A stretch of 64,000 bases of DNA from Acidovorax sp. Leaf160 (GCF_001424265.1 NZ_LMOV01000025.1:129843-193842); one strand, 5' to 3'. Positions 52,046-62,440 are shown, numbered from the stretch's first letter. A program made the numbers and translations. The notes: generated by a model from the sequence alone, not told the origin.

Positions 52046-53095
52046 TCAGGCCGGCAGCGCCGACAGTTGCCGCGCCATGCGCACCGCCTCGATCAGGCTG
52101 GACGCGTCGGCCACGCCCTGCCCTGCGATGTCGAAGGCCGTGCCGTGGTCCGGGCTGGTGCGCACCAGCGGCAGGCCCAGCGTCACGTTCACGCCCTTGT
52201 CCACGCCCAGGTACTTCACCGGGATCAGGCCCTGGTCGTGGTACATCGCCAGCACCACATCGAATTCGCCGGCCCGCTGCAGCGTATTGCGCGCCCGCAT
52301 GAAGACGGTGTCCGGCGCGAAGGGGCCTTGCGCGTCGATGCCTTCGGCGCGCGCCGCCTGCAGAGCCGGCACGATGACGTCGATCTCCTCGCGCCCGAAC
52401 AGCCCGCCCTCGCCCGCGTGCGGGTTGACCCCCGCGACGCCGATGCGCGGCGGCCGGCCCAGGCTGCGGGTCAGCGCGGCATGGGTGATGCGCAGCGCAC
52501 CCAGCACGTTGGCCTGCGTCACCGCGTCCAGCGCGTCGCGCAGCGACACATGGATGCTGACCAGCACGGTGCGCAGCTCGTCGCTCGCGAGCATCATGCG
52601 CACGGGCATGTCGGCCAGCGCCACGCCGGCATGGCGCGCGGCCTCGGCCTGCAGCAGTTCGGTGTGGCCGGGATAGGCGATGCCGCCCGCAGCCAGCGCC
52701 TCCTTGTGCAGGGGCGCGGTGACGAGCGCCGCCACTTCGCCGCGCAGCGCGGCTTGCGCAGCCCAGACCACGCAGTCGGCGGCCGCGCGCCCGGCGGCGG
52801 CGTCGATGCGCCCCCAGGCGGGCGGCTCTGCCGGCAGGCCGGGCAGCGGCAGCACCGGCACGCAGCGCGGCGGCACGGCAGCCGCTTGCCGTGCCGAGTC
52901 AATGCACGCCACCGGCAAGCTCGTGTCGCCGGGCCGGGCGATGCAGGCTGCGGCGCGCCGCAGCGCGGCCACGCTGCCCACCACGAAGCAGCCGCGCAGC
53001 AGCTGGGGCGCATCGCGGAATGCCTTGGCGATGATCTCGGGGCCGATGCCGGCCGCGTCGCCCTGGGTGATGGCGATGGGAAGAGAAGACGTCAT
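52046..53095 (-). CDS. pdxA: 4-hydroxythreonine-4-phosphate dehydrogenase PdxA
   Basis: Oxidises 4-phosphohydroxy-L-threonine in vitamin B6 synthesis. It has 349 residues. Metal-binding histidines are in YPGHTELL, GVNPHAGEGGLFG and YHDQGLIPVKYL. The usual GDPAGIGPE motif reads GDAAGIGPE here. The C-terminal DHGTAFDIAGQG is present. It lies 94 bp after the NIF3 gene, with repeat copy E between. Confidence 0.96.
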   Translation of the reverse strand: MTSSLPIAITQGDAAGIGPEIIAKAFRDAPQLLRGCFVVGSVAALRRAAACIARPGDTSLPVACIDSARQAAAVPPRCVPVLPLPGLPAEPPAWGRIDAAAGRAAADCVVWAAQAALRGEVAALVTAPLHKEALAAGGIAYPGHTELLQAEAARHAGVALADMPVRMMLASDELRTVLVSIHVSLRDALDAVTQANVLGALRITHAALTRSLGRPPRIGVAGVNPHAGEGGLFGREEIDVIVPALQAARAEGIDAQGPFAPDTVFMRARNTLQRAGEFDVVLAMYHDQGLIPVKYLGVDKGVNVTLGLPLVRTSPDHGTAFDIAGQGVADASSLIEAVRMARQLSALPA

Positions 53096-53159
53096 GCAGC
53101 TCCCGCGGGTTCGTTATTCATGCCATATCGGGCTTCAGCGCCCGTCAATCAATCGCCTA

Positions 53160-53180
53160 TTGCTATGATTTTTATAGCAA
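53160..53180. repeat. GCTAT-N7-ATAGC palindrome, copy E
   Basis: TTGCTAT, seven bases, ATAGCAA, preceded by CAGCGCCCGTCAATCAATCG. It lies 10 bp after the NIF3 stop, between two same-strand genes. Confidence 0.8.
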
Positions 53181-53189
53181 AAGGATTGC

Positions 53190-53957
53190 TCAGGCCGGGT
53201 TGTCGATGTCGATGAAGACGTGCTCCAGCGACAGTTGCGCGGCCACGTGCGCCGCGACGGCCGGTGCACCGTAGCGCTCGGTGGCATGGTGGCCGGCGGC
53301 AAGGAACGCCACCCCGCTCTCGCGCGCCAGGTGCGCCTGCGGCTCGGAGATCTCGCCCGTGACGAAGGCATCGGCGCCGGCCGCCATGGCCGCCTCGAAG
53401 TAGCCCTGGGCACCGCCAGTGCACCAGGCGACGCGGCGGATGGGCCGGGCCTCGGCCGGCGCGGGCGCCACCAGCGTGACGCTGCGTCCCAGCACCGTTT
53501 CCACATGGCGCGCCAGCGCCTCGGCGTCGCCATAGGTGGCGCCGGCGACGCTGCCCAGGCTCTGCTCCCCGAAGTGGCGGTCGGCCTGCCAGCCCAGGCG
53601 CTGGCCCAGCTGGGCGTTGTTGCCCAGCTCCGCGTGCGCGTCCAGCGGCAGGTGATAGGCGAAGAGGTTGATGTCGTGGGCCAGCAGGCGCTGCAGGCGC
53701 TGCTTCATCCATCCGGTCACGCGCCCGTCCTGGCCGCGCCAGAAAAGGCCGTGGTGCACGAAGATCGCATCGGCCCGCTGCGCGATGGCCGCGTCGATCA
53801 GCGCCCGGCTGGCGGTCACGCCGCTCACGATGCGGCGCACCTCGGGTCGCCCCTCGACCTGCAGGCCGTTGGGGCCGTAGTCCTTGAAGCGTTCGGGCTG
53901 CAGCAGGGCGTCGAAGGCGCCCAGCAATTGGTCTCGCGAGGTGGGGGTCGTCGTCAT
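53190..53957 (-). CDS. NIF3-family metal-binding protein (GTP cyclohydrolase I type 2)
   Basis: 255 residues. The metal-binding VHHGLFWRG near residues 67-75, LFAYHLPLDAH, and the C-terminal AGHHATERYGA are family motifs. NIF3/YbgI proteins form toroids with two metal ions; the label GTP cyclohydrolase is common but weakly supported. It stands between the MFS transporter (53 bp) and pdxA on the minus strand. Confidence 0.93.
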   Translation of the reverse strand: MTTTPTSRDQLLGAFDALLQPERFKDYGPNGLQVEGRPEVRRIVSGVTASRALIDAAIAQRADAIFVHHGLFWRGQDGRVTGWMKQRLQRLLAHDINLFAYHLPLDAHAELGNNAQLGQRLGWQADRHFGEQSLGSVAGATYGDAEALARHVETVLGRSVTLVAPAPAEARPIRRVAWCTGGAQGYFEAAMAAGADAFVTGEISEPQAHLARESGVAFLAAGHHATERYGAPAVAAHVAAQLSLEHVFIDIDNPA

Positions 53958-54010
53958 CCGCCGATTGTCTCAGCCCCGCGAGCCCGCTGCGGCCGCCGCA
54001 GCCAGCGCGT

Positions 54011-55342
54011 TCAGCCGCGCTGGGCCGCCGGCTGCCAGCCGCGCGATGCGAGCGGCACGAAGCCGAGCGCGAAGCCCAGCACGCCCATGGCCGCCACATA
54101 GTGGGCGTTGGCCAGCACATCGTGTTGCTGCCACAGCGTGATCAGGATGGGCGTGATGCCGCCGAACACGGCATAGGCCATGTTGTAGGAGAACGAGAGC
54201 CCGGTGAAGCGCACTTCCGGCGGGAAGGCACGCACGCCCACGATGGGCAGCAGCGAGATGGAGCCGACGAAGAAGCCGATCAGCCCGTAGTTGAACACCA
54301 GCGAGGCGGGCGTGCCCGGCAGCTGGGTGTAGAACCAGTAGCTCGACAGCGTGAGGCCACCCCAGCCGACCAGCATGACGGGGCGCGTGCCGAAGCGGTC
54401 CGTGGCCCAGCCGACGACGATGCAGCCGATGGTCAGCGTGAGCGTGGCGACGGCGTTGGCCTCCAGCGCCAGCGTGGCGGGAATCTGGAACACCTTCTGC
54501 AGGTAGTTGGGGGTGATCAGCACCACCACGACCACGGCGGTGGACAGCACCCAGGTCATGAGCGCCACCAGCACCATCGCACCCTTGTGGTCGCGCAGCA
54601 CGGTCTTCACCGGCAGCTCGCGCGCCACGGCACGGCGGGTGGCCAGCTCCTGGAACACCGGCGTTTCATGCAGGAAGCGGCGCAGATACACCGACACCAG
54701 ACCGAACACGCCGCCCAGGATGAACGGGATGCGCCAGGCGAAGTCGCGCACTTCGGCGGGTGCATAGCTGCGGTTGATGGCGATCGCCACCAGCGAACCC
54801 AGCAAGATGCCGCCCGTGATGCCGGCCGTCAGGGTGCCCACGCCCAGGCCGTAGCGGTTCTTCGGCACGTGCTCGGCCACGAACACCCAGGCGCCCGGCA
54901 TTTCACCGCCGATGGCCGCGCCCTGCAGCACGCGCATGGCCAGCAGCAGCAGCGGCGCCGCCACGCCGATGCTGGCGTAGGTGGGCAAGAGGCCGATGAC
55001 CAGCGTGGGCACGGCCATCAGGAAGATCGACAGCGTGAACATGCGCTTGCGGCCCAGCTTGTCGCCGAAGTGGGCGATGACGATCCCGCCCACGGGGCGC
55101 GCCAGGTAGCCCGCGGCGAAGATGCCGAAGGTCTGCAGCTGGCGCAGCCAGTCGGGCATGTCGGCGGGGAAGAACAGCCCGCTCAGCACCGCGGCGAAGA
55201 ACACGTAGATGACGAAGTCGTAGAACTCCAGCGTGCCGCCCAGGGCGGACAGCCCCAGGGTCTTGTAGTCGCTGCGCGTCAGAGGGCGATGGGAGTCGGT
55301 TGCGGCATCGGCGGAGGCCGGCGCGGAAGGGGTCAGGGTCAT
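54011..55342 (-). CDS. MFS transporter, metabolite:H+ symporter (MHS) family
   Basis: 443 residues from the ATG at 55342, with about 12 membrane segments. It has the MHS signatures GTLEFYDFVIYVFFAAVLS in segment 1, GYLARPVGGIVIAHFGDKLGRKR (loop 2-3) and AIGGEMPGAWVFVAEH. The family takes up organic acids, osmolytes or amino acids such as proline; the substrate cannot be told. No regulator lies beside it. It starts 53 bp before the NIF3 gene on the same strand. Confidence 0.9.
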   Translation of the reverse strand: MTLTPSAPASADAATDSHRPLTRSDYKTLGLSALGGTLEFYDFVIYVFFAAVLSGLFFPADMPDWLRQLQTFGIFAAGYLARPVGGIVIAHFGDKLGRKRMFTLSIFLMAVPTLVIGLLPTYASIGVAAPLLLLAMRVLQGAAIGGEMPGAWVFVAEHVPKNRYGLGVGTLTAGITGGILLGSLVAIAINRSYAPAEVRDFAWRIPFILGGVFGLVSVYLRRFLHETPVFQELATRRAVARELPVKTVLRDHKGAMVLVALMTWVLSTAVVVVVLITPNYLQKVFQIPATLALEANAVATLTLTIGCIVVGWATDRFGTRPVMLVGWGGLTLSSYWFYTQLPGTPASLVFNYGLIGFFVGSISLLPIVGVRAFPPEVRFTGLSFSYNMAYAVFGGITPILITLWQQHDVLANAHYVAAMGVLGFALGFVPLASRGWQPAAQRG

Positions 55343-55772
55343 GGGAAAACGGTCCGGAAAGGTTCGCGGCGCCTGCGGGGCGCTGCGGTCGACGCAGCAC
55401 CCGCAAGGAGCGAGGCGAACAGCAAAATACCAAGGCACAAAGCAACGGCCTGGCCGCAGCCCTGCGCGGGGATAGCGCAGGGTGCAGCCACGTTCGGGCA
55501 GACGATCCGGGTGGGGGGACGAGAGCGCGGCGGCCCGGGCGGGTAGCCGGGGCGCGGGGAACGATGGAACCGTGACAGACCGCCACAGTTTAAGGGTTTC
55601 CCCAAGGGCGCCGCGCCAACCGCCCTGCACGCCCCTCTGCCATCGATGGTCGGTGCCGAGGCCCGCGCCACCGCCCAAGCGGCGACAATGGCGGGCGGCG
55701 TGCCCGGTCGGGCCCCGGCAGGCCGCCCCGGCCTTTTCCTTTTCTGACTCCCTTTTTGCTCCCTGCTCCACC
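55343..55772. other. 430-bp divergent region, MFS gene and degS-like gene
   Basis: No protein gene is supported. A perfect hairpin CCCTGCGC/GCGCAGGG with a 7-nt loop (55461-55483) lies in the leader of the MFS gene and could be an operator or leader structure. I could not place a promoter with confidence. The stretch before the protease start is pyrimidine-rich and lacks a clear ribosome site. Confidence 0.5.
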
Positions 55773-56915
<1,143 letters not shown>

Positions 56916-56949
56916 GCGGACGTCGCCCCGCGGCGCGGCGCCGGATGGC

Positions 56950-57022
56950 CTAGCGCCGCATGAACCAGCGCCGCAGGGGCCAGCGCCGCAGGGGCCAGCG
57001 CCGCAGGGGCCAGCGCCGCAGG
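56950..57022. repeat. 15-bp tandem repeat, nearly five copies
   Basis: Unit CCAGCGCCGCAGGGG: one diverged copy (56950-56964), three exact copies (56965-57009) and a partial one (57010-57022). It sits 34 bp after the degS-like gene, outside coding sequence. Confidence 0.9.
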
Positions 57023-57036
57023 CACACCCATCCGAC

Positions 57037-57092
57037 GCTATCAAAAAAATAGCTGCCAGTGCTTATGCATCAAGCGCTGGCAGCTATTTTTT
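57037..57092. repeat. GCTAT-N7-ATAGC palindrome, copy F, with long hairpin
   Basis: GCTAT, seven bases, ATAGC (57037-57053) is followed by a second half, so that AAAAAATAGCTGCCAG and CTGGCAGCTATTTTTT form a 16-bp stem around TGCTTATGCATCAAGCG. It is the fullest member of the family and looks like a bidirectional terminator. Confidence 0.85.
57043..57092 (+). terminator. Bidirectional terminator between degS-like gene and tatC
   Basis: Stem of copy F with T runs on both strands: TTTTTT at 57087-57092 for the plus strand, and the complement of the A run at 57043-57049 for the minus strand. It separates convergent genes. Confidence 0.75.
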
Positions 57093-57142
57093 ATGGGGAA
57101 TGTGTGCTCATCCCCCTGCGGCGTAGGCCGCTCGGGTTCCGA

Positions 57143-57931
57143 TCAGGCGCTGGGCTCCTGCGCGTCTTCCGGGGCCGCCGTGTGGCGGATGAAGATCTGC
57201 GCGGCCCAGATGCCGAGCTCGTACAAAAGGCACATCGGGATCGCCAGGGCCAGTTGCGACACCACGTCGGGCGGCGTGACCACCGCAGCAATGATGAAGG
57301 CCAGCACGATGAAGTAGCCGCGGAAACCCTTGAGCTTCTCCACCGTCACGATACCCATGCGCGCGAGCACGATCACGACGATCGGCACCTCGAAGGCCAG
57401 CCCGAAGGCCAGGAACATGGTGATCACGAAGCTGAGATAGGCCTCGATGTCAGGCGCGGCGGTGATGCTCTTGGGCGCGAAGCTCTGGATGAAGGCGAAC
57501 ACCTGGCCGAACACGAAGAAGTAGCAGAAGGCCACGCCGATGAAAAAGAGCAGCGTGCTGGAGACCACGAGCGGCAGCACCAGCTTTTTTTCGTGCGAAT
57601 AAAGGCCCGGCGCCACGAAGGCCCAGGCCTGCCACAGCACCACCGGCAGCGCCAGCAGAAAGGCCGACATCAGCAAGATCTTGAGCGGCACCATGAAGGG
57701 CGAGATCACCGAGGTGGCGATCAGCGTGGCGCCGGCCGGCAGGTGCGCCACCAGCGGGGCGGCCAGCAGGTCGTAGAGCGGGCCGGGGCCGGGGTAGAAG
57801 AACAGCACGGCTGCGGCGATGCCGACGGCGATCAGCGCCTTGACCAGCCGGTCGCGCAGCTCCATCAGGTGCTGCACGAACGGCTGCTCGGTGCCCGCGA
57901 GCTCGTCTTCTTTATGGGGGATATCGGACAT
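57143..57931 (-). CDS. tatC: Sec-independent protein translocase TatC
   Basis: Receptor for twin-arginine signal peptides, six membrane segments. It has 262 residues from the ATG at 57931. Conserved features are HLMELRDRLVKALIAV in the first cytoplasmic segment, the long periplasmic loop near FMVPLKI, and ITPPD-like VVTPPDVVSQ. It follows tatB by 75 bp. Possible Tat substrates in the window are PetA and the transglycosylase. Confidence 0.97.
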   Translation of the reverse strand: MSDIPHKEDELAGTEQPFVQHLMELRDRLVKALIAVGIAAAVLFFYPGPGPLYDLLAAPLVAHLPAGATLIATSVISPFMVPLKILLMSAFLLALPVVLWQAWAFVAPGLYSHEKKLVLPLVVSSTLLFFIGVAFCYFFVFGQVFAFIQSFAPKSITAAPDIEAYLSFVITMFLAFGLAFEVPIVVIVLARMGIVTVEKLKGFRGYFIVLAFIIAAVVTPPDVVSQLALAIPMCLLYELGIWAAQIFIRHTAAPEDAQEPSA

Positions 57932-58006
57932 GGTGGGAAAAGCAGTGTGCGGGCGGTTGCCGGCGCGCGGCACTGGGCGCGCGCGGCGGCGGGGCAGCAG
58001 GGGTCG

Positions 58007-58501
58007 TCAGTGGAATTTCTGCGGCCGGAAGCGGGCGACACGCGCGGCGCCGGACTGGGCCTTGGTGCGCACGCCAGCACGGGCCTTGTACCACTGGGGC
58101 GTGGCACCGCGCTTGAGGCGCCAGTTCTTGCCGGGGTTCTTGTACGCCGGCACGACCGTGCTGGCGTAGTCGAACGAAGCGCCCGAAGACACGCCCGGCG
58201 AGGACGCATCGTCGATGCTGCCGCCGATGGAGGTGTCCCAGTCTTTCTGGAAATCGGTGGCGCTGGTCTGCACGGACTGGTGCACGTCGCGCGCGGCGCT
58301 TTCCACCGTGTCCTTCATCTTGCGCAGTTCGTCCAGCTCCATCGACCGGTTGACTTCGGACTTGACGTCGGCGACGTAGCGCTGCGCCTTGCCCAGCAGC
58401 GTGCCGACGGTGCGCGCCACGCGGGGCAGCTTCTCGGGGCCGATGACAATCAGCGCCACGGCGCCGATCAGCGCCATCTTGGACAGGCCAATATCAATCA
58501 T
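58007..58501 (-). CDS. tatB: Sec-independent protein translocase TatB
   Basis: Works with TatC to bind substrates. It has 164 residues. The N-terminal segment [26 protein letters not shown] with Glu before the hinge, followed by an amphipathic helix ([17 protein letters not shown]), is typical. The C-terminal tail is long and basic. It is 73 bp after tatA. Confidence 0.96.
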   Translation of the reverse strand: MIDIGLSKMALIGAVALIVIGPEKLPRVARTVGTLLGKAQRYVADVKSEVNRSMELDELRKMKDTVESAARDVHQSVQTSATDFQKDWDTSIGGSIDDASSPGVSSGASFDYASTVVPAYKNPGKNWRLKRGATPQWYKARAGVRTKAQSGAARVARFRPQKFH

Positions 58502-58574
58502 GGGACGAACGGGTCAGCTGCGCGAAGAACGAAAACACCGCCGGAGCGCATCGCGGCGGCAGGACCGGATGCCA

Positions 58575-58835
58575 TCAGCCCTTGTGCTTGGCTTCCACGT
58601 CGATCGTGGTCTTGTCGGCGGGCGTGGCGGCGTGCGTGGTGGTGCCCACCTGGCCGGGAGGCGGCACGGCGCCGGGCGGCGTGGCGGGGTCGGCCGAGCC
58701 GTCCTTCATGCCGTCCTTGAAACCCTTGACGGCACCGCCGAGGTCAGAGCCCATGTTCTTGAGCTTTTTGGTGCCGAACACCATGACCACGATCAGCAGA
58801 ACGATCAGCCAGTGCCAGATGGAAAACGAACCCAT
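58575..58835 (-). CDS. tatA: Sec-independent protein translocase TatA
   Basis: Pore-forming or membrane-thinning component. It has 86 residues with a strong AGGAG site. The membrane segment is [19 protein letters not shown], then an amphipathic helix with [15 protein letters not shown]. It starts the tatABC unit, 96 bp after hinT; a TAGAAT box on the minus strand at 58862-58867 may be a -10 element. Confidence 0.97.
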   Translation of the reverse strand: MGSFSIWHWLIVLLIVVMVFGTKKLKNMGSDLGGAVKGFKDGMKDGSADPATPPGAVPPPGQVGTTTHAATPADKTTIDVEAKHKG

Positions 58836-58931
58836 GGAAATCTCCTAACGAATTGCAAAACATTCTAGACGGGGGACCTGACCGCAGTGTGATACCCCTG
58901 CTGCCATCGGCGTTCCCCGGACGGGCGGCTT

Positions 58932-59288
58932 TCAGCCCTTGAGCCAGGGGCGCGGCCCGCCCATGACGTGCACGTGCAGGTGGTGGATCTCCTGGCCGCC
59001 TTCGTCGCCCGTGTTGACCACGATGCGGTAGCCGCCGGCCGGGTACGGGTTGCAGCCCTGCTCCAGCGCCAGCCGGGGCGCCAGCGCCATCATGCGGCCC
59101 AGCACGCCGGCATGGGCATCGGTCACGCCGGCCATGGAGTGGATGTGTTCCTTGGGCACCATGAGAAAGTGCACCGGCGCCCAGGGATGGATGTCGTGGA
59201 AGGCGAAGATCTCGTCGTCTTCGTACACCTTGCGGGAGGGAATCTGGCCGGCAATGATCTTGCAGAAGAGGCAGTTCGGATCGTGCAT
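58932..59288 (-). CDS. hinT: Histidine triad nucleotide-binding protein (HinT)
   Basis: Purine nucleoside phosphoramidase. It has 118 residues from the ATG at 59288; an upstream ATG at 59324 would overlap the patatin gene. CLFCKIIAGQIPS and the catalytic triad HLHVHV near residues 103-108 are present. It follows the patatin gene by 28 bp. Confidence 0.96.
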   Translation of the reverse strand: MHDPNCLFCKIIAGQIPSRKVYEDDEIFAFHDIHPWAPVHFLMVPKEHIHSMAGVTDAHAGVLGRMMALAPRLALEQGCNPYPAGGYRIVVNTGDEGGQEIHHLHVHVMGGPRPWLKG

Positions 59289-59316
59289 GGGAAGCGGTTG
59301 CGCAGTGAGGCTGTAT

Positions 59317-60357
59317 TCACGCATTGTCAGCGATGTTGATGGTGGGCCGCAGGCCGACATCGTCGCCGTGCGCTGCCAGCCAGCGCTGGCCTTCGGCGCG
59401 GCCGATGGCGAACAGCTCGCGCACGAACGGCAGATCGGCCCGGGTCTTGCTGGACGCGCCGTAGCCGGCCAGCAGCGAACCGCCGTCGATGCGGTGCATG
59501 CGCACGCTGCGGTAGCGGCGCTCGTCGAGCTTGCCCTCGGCCAGCAACCGGCGCACGAATTCGATGGCGCGCATCTCCGCCAGCAGGCTCGCGTTGAAGG
59601 TCACTTCGTTCATCCGCTCCATGATCTCGCCGGCGTTGTCGGGCACCGTCGGGTGTTCGATGGGGTTGATCTGCACCAGCAGCAGGTCGGCGCATTCGGT
59701 CTTGTAGATGAGCGGGTGCAGCGCCGGGTTGCCCGAAAAGCCGCCGTCCCAATAGTGCTCGCCGTCGATCTCCACGGCCTTGAACAGCAGCGGCAGGCAG
59801 GCCGACGCCATGACGGCATCGGCGCTCAGCCGCCTGCCGGAGAAGATCTCCCCGCGCCCGGTGCGCACGTTGGTCGCGCAGACGAACACCTTGGGTGCGC
59901 CCGGCGCGCTCAGCAGATCGAAGTCCACCTCGCGCTCGAGCAGCCGGCGCAGCGGATTGATGCCGAGCGGGTTGGTCTGGTAGGGCGACAGCCACTGCGT
60001 GACCATGCCCATCAGCGGGTTGGCGCCCGACAGCGGCGTACCCCACATCAGGCTGCCCAGCATGCCGACGCCTTCCCACAGCCGGCCGAGCGTGGCGCGC
60101 GCCAACTCGCAACCGGCCCGGTGGGCGGCGTGGGCGTCCGGACGGCCCGCGTGGTCTCGCGCCGCAAGGGCGAAGCCGTGCGCCATGGCCACGGCGTTCA
60201 TCGCGCCGGCGCTGGTGCCGCTCACCCCCTCGATCCGGAAGCGTCCGTCCTCCAGCAAGGCATCGAGCACGCCCCAGGTGAGCGCGCCGTGCGATCCGCC
60301 CCCCTGCAGCGCCAGATTCAGCCGGCGTGGCGGGGTGGGCGCTGCGGTGTCAGCCAC
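59317..60357 (-). CDS. Patatin-like phospholipase family protein
   Basis: 346 residues from a GTG at 60357, overlapping the upstream gene by 8 bp. The oxyanion GGGSHG (19-24), the nucleophile Ser49 in GTSAG and the Asp204 of DGG (WDGGFSGNP) form the Ser-Asp dyad. No signal peptide is seen, so it may be a cytoplasmic lipase or act on polyhydroxyalkanoate. It is inserted between a small membrane protein and hinT in the his-tat region. Confidence 0.92.
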   Translation of the reverse strand: MADTAAPTPPRRLNLALQGGGSHGALTWGVLDALLEDGRFRIEGVSGTSAGAMNAVAMAHGFALAARDHAGRPDAHAAHRAGCELARATLGRLWEGVGMLGSLMWGTPLSGANPLMGMVTQWLSPYQTNPLGINPLRRLLEREVDFDLLSAPGAPKVFVCATNVRTGRGEIFSGRRLSADAVMASACLPLLFKAVEIDGEHYWDGGFSGNPALHPLIYKTECADLLLVQINPIEHPTVPDNAGEIMERMNEVTFNASLLAEMRAIEFVRRLLAEGKLDERRYRSVRMHRIDGGSLLAGYGASSKTRADLPFVRELFAIGRAEGQRWLAAHGDDVGLRPTINIADNA

Positions 60358-60733
60358 CGACCGCCCTGTTCTGGCTCATGGCGACCATGCCGCGCAGGAT
60401 GCGGTAGAGGAACCAGAGGGAAATGATGATCCACGCGATCCAGCCGGGGATGATGAGGATCCACAGCGGAGCCGTCACGATGTACAGCACGCCGGCCCAG
60501 AGCACGCTGCGGATGCGCCAGGAGAAATGGCTGGCCTGCCAGGTGCCCCGGGCATCGTCGCGCTTGACGAAATCGATCACCAGCGCGATCAGCAGCAGCA
60601 CGATGCTGGGCTGGGCGCTGGGCAGCACCGCCGCCACGGCCACGATCAGGTGCAGCACGTAGCTGACCCAGCCAATGGTCTTCAGCGATTCAACGCGGCG
60701 GTTCGGCTCCACGTCGATGATGTCGTCGTTCAT
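60350..60733 (-). CDS. Small membrane protein, DUF4870-like
   Basis: 127 residues with three or four hydrophobic segments (about 20-38, 40-55, 75-95 and 98-115), resembling the DUF4870 family of unknown function. The N-terminus is acidic ([15 protein letters not shown]). The start overlaps the hisE stop (ATGA), and its own stop overlaps the patatin start, so it is strongly coupled. Confidence 0.82.
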   Translation of the reverse strand: MNDDIIDVEPNRRVESLKTIGWVSYVLHLIVAVAAVLPSAQPSIVLLLIALVIDFVKRDDARGTWQASHFSWRIRSVLWAGVLYIVTAPLWILIIPGWIAWIIISLWFLYRILRGMVAMSQNRAVGG

Positions 60734-61140
60734 GTCGCTCCTTGGTCGTCGGTTGCACGTTGTTCGGCGCGGCGCAGGGCTTTCTCCTCGATGCCGCTGG
60801 TACCTTCGCGGCGTTCCAGCTCGGCCACCACGTCGGCCGGGGTGAAGCCGTAGTGGGCCAGCGCCACCATGGAATGGAACCAGAGGTCGGCCACCTCGTA
60901 GACGATCTTGCTCGCGTCGCCGCCGTGGTCGGCGTCCTTGGCGGCCATCACCACTTCGGTGGCTTCCTCGCCGATCTTCTTGAGGAAGGCGTCCGGCCCC
61001 TTGTGCAGCAGGCGCGCGACGTAGCTCTTGTCGGGCTCGCCGCCGTGCACGGGCTTGCGGCTTTCGATCACTGCGGCCAGGCGGGCCAGCGCGTCGTGCG
61101 AAGCCACGTCGGACGCGGCCTGAGAGGGTGTGGAAGGCAT
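60730..61140 (-). CDS. hisE: Phosphoribosyl-ATP pyrophosphatase HisE
   Basis: Second step of histidine synthesis. It has 136 residues from the ATG at 61140. The helical core shows [31 protein letters not shown] and [18 protein letters not shown], the MazG-like fold with acidic metal ligands. It is separate from HisI, as usual in betaproteobacteria. It starts 5 bp after hisI. Confidence 0.97.
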   Translation of the reverse strand: MPSTPSQAASDVASHDALARLAAVIESRKPVHGGEPDKSYVARLLHKGPDAFLKKIGEEATEVVMAAKDADHGGDASKIVYEVADLWFHSMVALAHYGFTPADVVAELERREGTSGIEEKALRRAEQRATDDQGAT

Positions 61141-61145
61141 GGTGC

Positions 61146-61535
61146 TCACTTGTAGATGGACTCGGGATCTTTCAAGACCGGATCGACCGGCGTCCAGACG
61201 CCGTCCTGGAGCACGCTGAAGAAACAGCTGTGGCGGCCGGTGTGACAGGCAATGCCGGGTTCGTGACCCAGCTGCGTGACCTTGAGCAGCACCACGTCGT
61301 TGTCGCAGTCGAGGCGGATCTCGTGCACGGTCTGCACGTGGCCCGATTCCTCGCCCTTGTGCCAGAGCCGGCCCCGCGAGCGGCTGAAATACACGGCCCG
61401 GCCCAGCTCGGCCGTGCGCGCCAGGGCCTCGCGGTTCATCCAGGCGAACATCAGCACATCGCCGCTGGCGGCCTCCTGCGCGATCACGGGCACCAGGCCC
61501 TGCGCGTCCCATTTCACTTCGTCGAGCCAGTTCAT
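61146..61535 (-). CDS. hisI: Phosphoribosyl-AMP cyclohydrolase HisI
   Basis: Third step of histidine synthesis. It has 129 residues from the ATG at 61535. The zinc and substrate motifs [22 protein letters not shown] and [13 protein letters not shown] are intact. It follows hisF by 125 bp; that gap contains repeat copy G, so the two genes may be partly uncoupled. Confidence 0.97.
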   Translation of the reverse strand: MNWLDEVKWDAQGLVPVIAQEAASGDVLMFAWMNREALARTAELGRAVYFSRSRGRLWHKGEESGHVQTVHEIRLDCDNDVVLLKVTQLGHEPGIACHTGRHSCFFSVLQDGVWTPVDPVLKDPESIYK

Positions 61536-61584
61536 GGTGCCATTGTCCACACATTTGCTGCAGTGCAGCATGGTTTGTCGATTT

Positions 61585-61640
61585 GCTATTATTTAAATAG
61601 CATAAAACGCTTGATGGACAAGCGCTAGAGGCTGTTTTCA
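61585..61640. repeat. GCTAT-N7-ATAGC palindrome, copy G
   Basis: GCTAT, seven bases, ATAGC (61585-61601), then CGCTTGATGGACAAGCGCT (61608-61626), an inverted pair of CGCTTG and CAAGCG. It lies between hisF and hisI in an otherwise compact his operon. Confidence 0.8.
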
Positions 61641-61660
61641 CACCAAAAAGAGGGGAACCC

Positions 61661-62440
61661 TCACAACCGCACCGGCACGCCGCGCTCGGCCATGCGGGCC
61701 TTGGCCTCGCCCACCGTGTATTCGCCGTAGTGGAAGATGCTGGCGGCCAGCACCGCGTCCGCCCCGCCCTGCTGCACGCCGTCGGCCAGGTGGTCCAGGT
61801 TGCCGACGCCCCCCGACGCGATCACCGGCACGCTGACGGCGTCGCTCACGGCGCGGGTCAGCTGCAGATCGAACCCCGACTTGGTGCCGTCGCGGTCCAT
61901 GCTGGTCAGCAGGATCTCGCCGGCGCCGCGGCGCGCCATCTCGGTGGCCCACTGCACGGCATCCAGCCCTGTGTTCTTGCGGCCGCCGTGGCTGTAGACG
62001 TCCCAGCCCTCGCCGCGCGCGGCCAGGTCGTCGCCCTGGCGGCGCTTGGCGTCGATGGCCACCACGATGCACTGCGCGCCGTACTTGTCCGATGCGGCAT
62101 TGATCACATCGGGGTTGGAGAGCGCGGCCGAGTTGAAGCTGGTCTTGTCGGCCCCGGCGTTGAGCAGGCGCCGCACGTCTTCCACCGTGCGCACGCCGCC
62201 GCCGACCGTGAGTGGAATGAACACCTGGCTGGCAACGGCTTCGATGATCGGCAGGATCAGGTCACGCGCGTCGCTGGTGGCGGTGATGTCGAGGAAGGTG
62301 AGCTCGTCGGCGCCCTGCGCGTTGTAGCGGGCGGCGATCTCCACCGGGTCGCCGGCATCGCGCAGCTCCAGGAAGTTGACGCCCTTGACCACGCGGCCTC
62401 CGGTCACGTCGAGGCAGGGAATGATGCGTTTGGCAAGCAT
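61661..62440 (-). CDS. hisF: Imidazole glycerol phosphate synthase subunit HisF
   Basis: Cyclase subunit that joins ammonia from HisH to PRFAR. It has 259 residues. Catalytic Asp11 is in [14 protein letters not shown]; the second acid is in VVAIDAKRR. The (beta/alpha)8 repeats and GGVGNLDHL are clear. HisH, HisA and the other his genes lie outside the window, upstream on the minus strand or elsewhere. Confidence 0.98.
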   Translation of the reverse strand: MLAKRIIPCLDVTGGRVVKGVNFLELRDAGDPVEIAARYNAQGADELTFLDITATSDARDLILPIIEAVASQVFIPLTVGGGVRTVEDVRRLLNAGADKTSFNSAALSNPDVINAASDKYGAQCIVVAIDAKRRQGDDLAARGEGWDVYSHGGRKNTGLDAVQWATEMARRGAGEILLTSMDRDGTKSGFDLQLTRAVSDAVSVPVIASGGVGNLDHLADGVQQGGADAVLAASIFHYGEYTVGEAKARMAERGVPVRL

